Made by a program: the position numbers and the translations under genes. Of a stretch of DNA of 64,000 bases, positions 9,351 to 15,819 are shown piece after piece. Numbering within the stretch: the first letter of the stretch is position 1; every line of letters starts with the position of its first letter. The notes under the pieces are model-generated. The model searched no databases, was not told the origin of the DNA, and saw only the letters and a list, made by a program, of their open reading frames with translations. The DNA comes from Caulobacter zeae (GTDB lineage: Bacteria; Pseudomonadota; Alphaproteobacteria; Caulobacterales; Caulobacteraceae): assembly GCF_002858925.1 (NCBI RefSeq), contig NZ_PJRS01000012.1, positions 1-64,000 on the forward strand. Direction: 5' to 3'.

Positions 9351-11348
9351 TTACGCGAGGCTCCGCAGGGCTTCGGTGCGGGCGTCCTCGACACGGACGA
9401 CCTCCTCGGCCGGAATGTAGTAGTCACGCTTGAAGTTGAAGGTGTGGATGATCGCCGAGGCCACGAGAGCCACGAACGAGATCACCGCCAGCCACCAGAT
9501 CTGCCAGATCATCGCGAAGCCGACGACCACCGAGATCCCGGCCAGGACGACGCCCGCGCCGGTGTTCTTCGGCATGTGGATCGGGATGAACCCGGTCGTC
9601 GGGCGGACATAGCCGCGCTGCTTCATGTCGTGCCAGGCGTCGATCTCGTGGATGACCGGCGTGAACGCGAAGTTGTAGGCCGGCGGCGGCGACGAGGTCG
9701 ACCATTCCAGCGTACGGCCGCCCCAGGGGTCGCCCGTCTTGTCGGCGTACTGCTCGCGCTTCATGAAGCCGACGACCATCTGCATCACGAACGAGATGAT
9801 GCCGAACAGGATCAGCACGGCGCCGAAGGCCGAGATCACGAACCAGATCTGCAGGCTGTGGTCTTCGAAGTGGCTGACGCGGCGCGTCACGCCCATCAGG
9901 CCCAGCACGTAGAGCGGCATGAAGGCGAAGAAGAAGCCGATCTGCCAGAACCAGAACGACAGCTTGCCCCAGAACGGATCCAGCTTGAAGCCGAAGGCTT
10001 TCGGGAACCAGTACACGATGCCGGCGAACATGCCGAACACCACGCCGCCGATGATCACGTTGTGGAAGTGGGCGATCAGGAACAGCGAGTTATGCAGGAC
10101 GAAATCGGCGGGCGGGACGGCCAGCAGGACGCCGGTCATGCCGCCGATGACGAAGGTGACCATGAAGCCGACGGTCCACATCATCGGCACTTCGAAGCGG
10201 ATGCGGCCGCGGTACATCGTGAACAGCCAGTTGAAGATCTTCGCCCCTGTCGGGATCGAGATGATCATCGTCGTGATCCCGAAGAACGAGTTCACGCTGG
10301 CGCCCGAGCCCATGGTGAAGAAGTGGTGCAGCCACACGATGTACGACAGGATCGTGATGACGACCGTGGCGTAGACCATCGAGCTGTAACCGAACAGGCG
10401 CTTGCTGCAGAAGGTCGAGACGACTTCCGAGAACACGCCGAAGGCCGGCAGCACCAGGATGTAGACCTCGGGGTGACCCCAGATCCAGATGAGGTTCACG
10501 TACATCATCGGGTTGCCGCCGAAGTCGTTCGTGAAGAAGTTGGTGCCGAGGTAGCGGTCAGACGACAGCAGGGCCAGGACGGCGGTCAGGATCGGGAAGC
10601 TGGCGACGATCAGGACGTTGCTGCACAGCGAGGTCCAGGTGAACACCGGCATCTTCATCAGGCTCATGCCCGGGGCGCGCATCTTCACGATCGTGACGAT
10701 CAGGTTGATGCCCGACAGGGTGGTGCCCACGCCCGCGATCTGCAGTGACCAGATGTAGTAGTCGACCCCTACGTCTGGACTGTACGCCAACCCAGACAGT
10801 GGCGGGTAAGCGAGCCAGCCGGTGCGGGCGAACTCGCCGACGAACAGCGACAGCATCACCGTGATGGCGCCGCCGACCGTCATCCAGAAGCTGAAGTTGT
10901 TCAGGAACGGGAAGGCCACGTCGCGGGCGCCGATCTGCAGCGGCACGACGAGGTTCATCAGGCCGGTGATCAGCGGCATCGCCACGAAGAAGATCATGAT
11001 CACGCCGTGGGCGGTGAAGACCTGGTCGTAGTGGTGCGGCGGCAGGTAGCCGGCCGCGTCGCCGAAGGCGATGGCCTGCTGGGCGCGCATCATCAGGGCG
11101 TCGGCGAAGCCGCGTAGCAGCATGATGATGGCCAGGATGATGTACATCACCCCGATCTTCTTGTGGTCGACGCTGGTCAGCCACTCACGCCACAGGTAGC
11201 CCCAGACCTTGAAGTAGGTCAGGGCGGCCAGGACGGTGATCCCACCCAGGGCGACCATGGCGAACGTGCCGATCAGGATCGGTTCGTGAAGGGGGATGGC
11301 GTCCCATGTGAGACGGCCGAAGATCGTTTTTACGAGGTCCGGGGACAT
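9351..11348 (-). CDS. cyoB: Cytochrome bo3 ubiquinol oxidase subunit I (CyoB)
   Basis: The 665-residue catalytic subunit reduces O2 to water with electrons from quinol and pumps protons. Visible landmarks include the quinol-site region [16 protein letters not shown] (Arg and Asp as in E. coli CyoB) and [13 protein letters not shown], with the low-spin heme His and site residues. [17 protein letters not shown] supplies the CuB His, the cross-linked Tyr and the proton-channel Glu. [10 protein letters not shown] gives two further CuB ligands, and [12 protein letters not shown] gives the heme His pair. Length matches the usual ~660 residues, including the extra N- and C-terminal helices of quinol oxidases. 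It lies 19 nt after cyoA. Confidence 0.98.
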   Translation of the reverse strand: MSPDLVKTIFGRLTWDAIPLHEPILIGTFAMVALGGITVLAALTYFKVWGYLWREWLTSVDHKKIGVMYIILAIIMLLRGFADALMMRAQQAIAFGDAAGYLPPHHYDQVFTAHGVIMIFFVAMPLITGLMNLVVPLQIGARDVAFPFLNNFSFWMTVGGAITVMLSLFVGEFARTGWLAYPPLSGLAYSPDVGVDYYIWSLQIAGVGTTLSGINLIVTIVKMRAPGMSLMKMPVFTWTSLCSNVLIVASFPILTAVLALLSSDRYLGTNFFTNDFGGNPMMYVNLIWIWGHPEVYILVLPAFGVFSEVVSTFCSKRLFGYSSMVYATVVITILSYIVWLHHFFTMGSGASVNSFFGITTMIISIPTGAKIFNWLFTMYRGRIRFEVPMMWTVGFMVTFVIGGMTGVLLAVPPADFVLHNSLFLIAHFHNVIIGGVVFGMFAGIVYWFPKAFGFKLDPFWGKLSFWFWQIGFFFAFMPLYVLGLMGVTRRVSHFEDHSLQIWFVISAFGAVLILFGIISFVMQMVVGFMKREQYADKTGDPWGGRTLEWSTSSPPPAYNFAFTPVIHEIDAWHDMKQRGYVRPTTGFIPIHMPKNTGAGVVLAGISVVVGFAMIWQIWWLAVISFVALVASAIIHTFNFKRDYYIPAEEVVRVEDARTEALRSLA

Positions 11349-11367
11349 GAATGATCTCTAGGCTTGA

Positions 11368-12405
11368 TCAGCGCGCTTCGGCGGGCGCGGACTTGGGGGC
11401 GCAGAGCGCGGCGATGAACGAGCGGATGCCGCCCTCCCCGCGCCGGGTCCGCTTGTCGTATTCGAGCGTGGTGACGTTGTAGACGCCCTCCATGCCCAGG
11501 CCGCCCGACTTGTCGATGGCCATCATGTCGTGCTGGCACATCTTGCCCGGCTCGACGCAGCGGTTGACCGCCTTGTCGAACAGGCCGGCCTCGACCGAAG
11601 CGAAGCGCTGGGGAGGAACCTTCTCGCTGGGCTTCTCGAGCACCAGGTAGCGGGTCCCGTCGAGGCGGTCGTTGCTCTTGCGAACGTCGTCAGCCCACTT
11701 CTGGAATTCCGCGTTGCTCATACCGTGGAACTTGAAGCGCATGTGCGAGAAGCCCTCGCCGCTGTAGTTGGCCGAGAAGCCGTCATAGACGCCCGGCTTG
11801 TTGATCACGGCGTGCAGCTTCGTGCGCATGCCCGGCATGGCGTAGATCTGGCCGGCCAGGGCGGGCACGTAGAACGAGTTCATCACCGACGAGGCGGTCA
11901 GGTCGAAGTCGATCGGGGTGTCGACCGGCGCAGCCAGTTCGTTGACCGTGGCGATGCCCAGTTCCGGGTAGATGAACATCCACTTCCAGTCGAGGGCGAC
12001 GACCTGCACCTTCAGCGGCTTGACGCCTTCGGCGGTGCGGCCCGGGGCCAGGCGGTCGAGCGGACGGTACGGGTCCAGCAGGTGGGTGCTGGTCCAGGTC
12101 ACCGCGCCCAGGATCATGATGATCACCAGCGGGGCGGCCCAGATCACGATCTCGAGCTTGGTCGAGTGGTGCCAGTCGGGATCGTACTTGGCCGCCTTGT
12201 TGGACTGCCGGTACTTCCAGGCGAAGAACAGGGTGAGGAAGATCACCGGCACGATGATGATCAGCATCAGCACGGTGGACAGGATGATCAGGTCGCGCTG
12301 CTGCGCGGCGATATCACCCGACGGATTCATCACCACCCAGTCGCAGCCGCTCAGCAGGAGCAGCACGGGCAACAGGGCGAGCTTCTTGAAGGAACTCGGT
12401 GTCAT
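11368..12405 (-). CDS. cyoA: Cytochrome bo3 ubiquinol oxidase subunit II (CyoA)
   Basis: The 345-residue subunit begins with a lipoprotein signal, LALLPVLLLLSGC, with the lipobox Cys at ~20. Two helices follow (ILSTVLMLIIIVPVIFLTLFF and LEIVIWAAPLVIIMILGAV), then a periplasmic cupredoxin-like domain with LDWKWMFIYPELGIATVNEL and MNSFYVPALAGQIYAMPGM. The CuA-binding Cys residues of cytochrome c oxidase are absent, as expected for a quinol oxidase. It is the first gene of the operon. The 242 nt upstream (12406-12647) are shared with the divergent MFS gene and should hold both promoters. Confidence 0.96.
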   Translation of the reverse strand: MTPSSFKKLALLPVLLLLSGCDWVVMNPSGDIAAQQRDLIILSTVLMLIIIVPVIFLTLFFAWKYRQSNKAAKYDPDWHHSTKLEIVIWAAPLVIIMILGAVTWTSTHLLDPYRPLDRLAPGRTAEGVKPLKVQVVALDWKWMFIYPELGIATVNELAAPVDTPIDFDLTASSVMNSFYVPALAGQIYAMPGMRTKLHAVINKPGVYDGFSANYSGEGFSHMRFKFHGMSNAEFQKWADDVRKSNDRLDGTRYLVLEKPSEKVPPQRFASVEAGLFDKAVNRCVEPGKMCQHDMMAIDKSGGLGMEGVYNVTTLEYDKRTRRGEGGIRSFIAALCAPKSAPAEAR

Positions 12406-12647
12406 GAGGGACCTGGACTACGGACGTTGGCGGCGCCGTTAAGCCAGTCCGCCAGTGCGTGACATTGGACCATTTGTCCTAGGGGCAGCCTTAGCACACG
12501 AAGCCGTGTTCTCCGAGCGGAGCCGAAGAGGCCTCAAGACGTTTGCCAGAAAGGGTCAGTTGGTCCCATGCTCGGACTCAAGACCGTCGGAAAGGCGGCT
12601 TGAAAAGAGTTTGGGACGAAAACAACAGGAACAAGGCGCGTAGCTGC
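12406..12647. promoter_or_regulatory. Divergent promoter region, cyo operon / MFS transporter
   Basis: 242 nt between the cyoA start (minus) and the chosen MFS start (plus). By position it must drive the cyo-SURF1-regBA operon. I looked for an FNR/FixK-type TTGAT-N4-ATCAA box and found none, and I could not place a confident -35/-10 pair. Binding by RegA would be plausible but no motif supports it. Confidence 0.45.
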
Positions 12648-13997
12648 ATGAACCAGGATTTTGCAATTCCGACGTCATCGGGCCTAGAGCGCGACGCACG
12701 GCGATTGCACGCTGATCACAAGGGCGTGCGCCCCGGCGAGATCGCCATCGGCGTGATCATCGGGCGGACCTCGGAATTCTTCGACTTTTTCGTCTACGCC
12801 ATCGCTTCGGTGCTGGTGTTCCCGCAGCTCTTCTTCCCCTTCGTCGACCGATTGACGGGGGTGCTCTGCTCCTTCGCCATCTTCTCGCTGGCCTTCGTGG
12901 CCCGACCGATCGGCTCGGCGATCTTCGGGGCCATCGACCGCAACTATGGTCGCGGCGTGAAGCTGACCATCGCCCTCTTCCTGCTGGGCGGCTCGACCGC
13001 GGCCATCAGCTTCCTGCCCGGCTACGCCGTGGCCGGTCCGCTGGCCATCTGGGCGCTGGCGGCCTTCCGCATCGGCCAGGGCCTGGCGCTGGCCGGCGCC
13101 TGGGACGGCATGGCCTCTCTGCTGGCGCTGAACGCGCCTGAAAAGAAGCGCGGCTGGTACGCCATGATCCCGCAGTTGGGCGCGCCCTTCGGCTTCATGC
13201 TGGCCAGCGGCCTGTTCGCCTATTTCGTCGCCAGCCTGGGCTCGGCCGACTTCCTCGACTGGGGCTGGCGCTATCCGTTCTTCGCGGCCTTCGCCATCAA
13301 CGTGGTGGCCCTGTTCGCCCGTCTGCGCATCGTCGCCACCGAGGAGTTCGGCAAGCTGTTCGAGAAGGGCCAGCTCAGCCCCGTTCCGATCACCAGCCTG
13401 CTGAAGGCGCAAGGCGGCAACGTGCTGATCGGCGCCTTCGCGCCGCTCGCCACCTTCGCCATGTTCCACCTGGTCACCGTCTTTCCGCTCTCGTGGGTCA
13501 GCCTGCATGACGACGGCGGCGAGGCGCTGAACTTCCTGCGCATCGAACTGGCCGGCGCGCTGGTCGGCGTGGTGGGCATCATGGTCTCGGGCTGGATCGC
13601 CGACCGCATCAGCCGCCAGAACCAGCTGGCCCTGTCGGCGGTGCTGATCGGCATCTTCAGCCTGGCCGCGCCCTGGCTGCTCGACGCCGGCAGCGTGGGC
13701 CAGACCATCTACGTGGTGGCGGGCTTCGCCATCCTGGGCCTGTCGTTCGGCCAGGCCTCGGGCGCGGTCAGTTCGGGCTTCCTGCGCCACTACCGCTATA
13801 CCGGCTCGGCCGTGGTTTCCGACCTGTCGTGGCTGGTCGGCGCCGGCTTCGCGCCGCTCGCCGCCCTGGCCCTGGCCAGCTACTGGGGCCTTCCGGCCAT
13901 CGGCCTCTACCTGGCCTCGGGCGCCGTGGCGACCCTGATCGCCCTCAGCCTCGACCGCCGTCGCCGCCTGCGCGCCAAGGCCAAGGCCGGCGCCTGA
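12648..13997 (+). CDS. MFS transporter, MHS (metabolite:H+ symporter)-like
   Basis: About 449 residues with roughly twelve hydrophobic segments. The family signatures are IGRTSEFFDFFVYAIASVLV at the start, FVARPIGSAIFGAIDRNYGR in the first loop (the MFS loop 2-3 position), RIGQGLALAGAWDGMASLL and GWRYPFFAAF. These resemble ProP/ShiA-type metabolite:proton symporters that import organic acids, betaine or shikimate; the substrate is unknown. The start MNQDFAIP (12648) is preferred because the sequence before it is low-complexity and basic. Its ribosome site is weak, so an upstream start is possible. It is divergent from cyoA and convergent with the DUF2147 gene. Confidence 0.82.
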   Translation: MNQDFAIPTSSGLERDARRLHADHKGVRPGEIAIGVIIGRTSEFFDFFVYAIASVLVFPQLFFPFVDRLTGVLCSFAIFSLAFVARPIGSAIFGAIDRNYGRGVKLTIALFLLGGSTAAISFLPGYAVAGPLAIWALAAFRIGQGLALAGAWDGMASLLALNAPEKKRGWYAMIPQLGAPFGFMLASGLFAYFVASLGSADFLDWGWRYPFFAAFAINVVALFARLRIVATEEFGKLFEKGQLSPVPITSLLKAQGGNVLIGAFAPLATFAMFHLVTVFPLSWVSLHDDGGEALNFLRIELAGALVGVVGIMVSGWIADRISRQNQLALSAVLIGIFSLAAPWLLDAGSVGQTIYVVAGFAILGLSFGQASGAVSSGFLRHYRYTGSAVVSDLSWLVGAGFAPLAALALASYWGLPAIGLYLASGAVATLIALSLDRRRRLRAKAKAGA

Positions 13998-14010
13998 CCA
14001 AGACCGTCTC

Positions 14011-14035
14011 CCCGCGTCGCCTCAGGCGACGCGGG
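14011..14035. terminator. Perfect 11-bp hairpin between convergent genes
   Basis: CCCGCGTCGCC (14011-14021), loop TCA, then GGCGACGCGGG (14025-14035). The loop is the reverse complement of the TGA stop codon of the minus-strand DUF2147 gene. It sits 14 nt after the MFS stop. No U-tract follows on either strand, so if it terminates transcription it is a non-canonical type; it may instead protect the two 3' ends. Confidence 0.55.
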
Positions 14036-14471
14036 TCCAGACCTGGGTCTTGCAGAGAAAGTTGCCCAGCACGCAGCCCTTGGCCCGCAGCTTGCCGGCG
14101 TCCAGCACCAGCACCCGGCCCGAGAACGTCATGTTGACGTCCGGCGCGAAGACCTTGCCGCGCCACTCGCCCTTGTCGCCGGGCGTGAAGTCCCTCAGCA
14201 GTTGCCGCCCCAGCAGTTCGCCGCCGGAGCCCTTGCGCGCGTCGGTACGGGCCTCTTCATTGGCCCAGACCACATAGCCGCAGACCTCCGGTCCGCACGG
14301 CTTGATCTCCACATGGACGCTGTCCTTGGGATTGCGCCAGACGCCGTAGATGCCGTCGGTCGCCGGCGCCTGCGCCGTGGCCAGGCCAGGACCGGCAGCC
14401 GCGATCGCCAGCGCCAACACAGCTGGAGCAGACCACCAGATCCCGCCCTTCCCTCGCGCTGACGACGACAT
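14022..14471 (-). CDS. DUF2147 domain secreted protein
   Basis: 149 residues with a Sec signal (VLALAIAAAGPGLATAQA, cleavage ~33) followed by a single DUF2147 domain. Its features are IYGVWRNPKDSVHVEIKPCG, VCGYVVWANEEART, GRVLVLDAGKLRAKGC and a closing KTQVWTRV. The paired Cys residues suggest disulfides in the periplasm. DUF2147 proteins are small exported beta-rich proteins of unknown function common in alphaproteobacteria. A second DUF2147 gene occurs at 29512-29940 with the same ending pattern (CRTQTWKRV). The gene stands alone, convergent with the MFS gene. Confidence 0.85.
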   Translation of the reverse strand: MSSSARGKGGIWWSAPAVLALAIAAAGPGLATAQAPATDGIYGVWRNPKDSVHVEIKPCGPEVCGYVVWANEEARTDARKGSGGELLGRQLLRDFTPGDKGEWRGKVFAPDVNMTFSGRVLVLDAGKLRAKGCVLGNFLCKTQVWTRVA

Positions 14472-14567
14472 GAACAGAGCCTCCCCCGACTTCGGCGACG
14501 ACGATCGCCCGGTTTCCGGCGGCGAAGGTCAGCCGCCGGTCGCGCGGCGTCAAGTCGGGCGAGATGG

Positions 14568-15008
14568 TCAGAAGTTCAGCGTGCCCCAGAAGGTGCAGGC
14601 GTTGGGCGTGCCGGGCAGCGTGGCCGGCGCGGTCGACGGGACCACCAGGGACGACGTTGTCAGGCCGGTCGAGGTGAAGCTGCCCGAGCAGGCGCCGAGG
14701 ATCGTGGTGACCCCGACGCCCGATACGGTGACCGTGCCCGGAGCCGATATCGTGACGCTCCACGGAAAACCGCTCGGCGTCACCAACCATCCGCACTGCC
14801 AGTCGCCGGCAGAAAACGACCCGCCGGTGATCACCGCCGATGTCCCGCTCGGCGCGACGATCGCGCGGAGTTGGACGACGCAGGCGACATCCACCGTCTG
14901 ATGCATCTGCAGCGTGCCGGTGACCGCCACTTGGGCGTCCGCCTGGCCAGGGACCGCGACGATGCTCGCCAGGGCCATCGCCGTAAGCGCTAGACCGCCT
15001 TTCAGCAT
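14568..15008 (-). CDS. Secreted PraB-like protein, copy 1
   Basis: 146 residues with a signal peptide (LALTAMALASIVAVPGQADA) and a beta-rich, Thr/Ser/Gly-rich mature part with few charges. The core VITGGSFSAGDWQCGWLVTP followed by FPWSVTI is nearly the same as in the next gene, with which it forms a paralogous pair. Layout and phrases resemble the PraB (alkane oxidation activator) family, small secreted proteins linked to surface hydrophobicity and biofilm in Pseudomonas; I judge this likely but not certain. The start is ATG 15008, placed 5 nt after a GGAGG. The upstream TTG overlaps that site and is unlikely. Confidence 0.6.
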   Translation of the reverse strand: MLKGGLALTAMALASIVAVPGQADAQVAVTGTLQMHQTVDVACVVQLRAIVAPSGTSAVITGGSFSAGDWQCGWLVTPSGFPWSVTISAPGTVTVSGVGVTTILGACSGSFTSTGLTTSSLVVPSTAPATLPGTPNACTFWGTLNF

Positions 15009-15072
15009 GAAGGCCTCCAAGGAAGGCGCCGCAGCGGCCGATGGCCGGATGCGGCCGTGTTTCCATAAGAAA

Positions 15073-15100
15073 CGCCGGGAGTCCGCAAGGACTCCCGGCG
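15073..15100 (-). terminator. Rho-independent terminator after PraB-like copy 2
   Basis: A perfect 12-bp stem, CGCCGGGAGTCC / GGACTCCCGGCG, closes a 4-nt loop. Read on the minus strand it is followed by TTTCTT and lies ~40 nt after the stop of the gene at 15139-15612. It separates the two paralogues into distinct transcription units, or limits read-through between them. Confidence 0.8.
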
Positions 15101-15138
15101 AGAAGAGGGGAAAGGATCTAGGTCCGCTCCCGCGGCTC

Positions 15139-15612
15139 TTACGAGACCGTCAGCGAGGGGCTGCTGGTCAGGGTGCCGGTGATCGAGCAGGTGCCCGGCG
15201 AGCCCGGGATGGTGGCGCCCGAGAAGGTCACGCCGCCGCTCCAGTTGGTGGTGATCGAACCGGCGCAGTTGCCCAGGATCGAGTTGGCGCCGATGCCGCT
15301 GATGGTGATCGACGAACCACCGTTGAGCGTGACGCTCCACGGGAAGCTGCTCGGCGTCACCAGCCAGCCGCACTGCCAGTCGCCGGCGGCGAAAGAACCG
15401 CCGGTGATCGAGGCGCTGCTGCCGTCGGAGGCGGTCGTGCCGGTCAGGGTCACGGCGCACTCGACGGTCGTCGATTGGCTCATGGTCAGGTCGCCGCTGA
15501 GGGTGAAGCCCGTGCCGGCCGGGGTGATCGTGGCGGCCGAGGCGGAGCCAGCGGCGGCGAAGCCGGCGGTGGCCAGAATGGCGGCGGCGAGAACAGAAGC
15601 GCTCTTCAACAT
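15139..15612 (-). CDS. Secreted PraB-like protein, copy 2
   Basis: 157 residues with a signal peptide (MLKSASVLAAAILATAGFAAAGSASA) and a mature Gly/Ser/Thr-rich beta sequence. Phrases include TLSGDLTMSQSTTVECAVTL, SITGGSFAAGDWQCGWLVTP, SSFPWSVTLNGGS and CSITGTLTSSPSL. The two conserved Cys pairs and the closing TGTLTSSP pattern fit PraB-like exported proteins. A strong GGAGGAG ribosome site precedes the ATG. The paralogue at 14568-15008 shares the central WQCGWLVTP block but has diverged elsewhere. Role in surface hydrophobicity or biofilm is inferred from the family only. Confidence 0.62.
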   Translation of the reverse strand: MLKSASVLAAAILATAGFAAAGSASAATITPAGTGFTLSGDLTMSQSTTVECAVTLTGTTASDGSSASITGGSFAAGDWQCGWLVTPSSFPWSVTLNGGSSITISGIGANSILGNCAGSITTNWSGGVTFSGATIPGSPGTCSITGTLTSSPSLTVS

Positions 15613-15774
15613 GACGTCTCCTCCTACGTTTATTTTTTCAACCTCTCATTGGAGGTCGAGCTACATGCAACTATCAATCGTGTAAGGAGTCAAACCAAAA
15701 ATACATAAAATTCAAATACTTGCTACACATTGACGACGTCTCGCGACGCATCCCGCAGGGAAGCGCCGAAAAGG

Positions 15775-15802
15775 TCGCCGCCCCGGTTTCCCGAGGCGGC
15801 GA
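15775..15802 (-). terminator. Terminator after TonB-dependent receptor
   Basis: On the minus strand a stem TCGCCGCCTCGG / CCGGGGCGGCGA (one G-T pair) closes a GAAA loop and is followed by CCTTTTC. It lies just after the stop of the 987-residue receptor gene (15820). The downstream ~160 nt to the PraB-like gene are AT-rich and likely contain that gene's promoter. Confidence 0.7.
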
Positions 15803-15819
15803 GTCACCGAGATCGCGCG

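Noticed and set aside
8787..10748. 653-codon plus-strand frame rich in His, Asp and Gln
   Set aside because: Antisense shadow of cyoC/cyoB, whose motifs are unambiguous.
12406..12647. FNR/FixK box upstream of cyoA
   Set aside because: No TTGAT-N4-ATCAA-like sequence was found on either strand.
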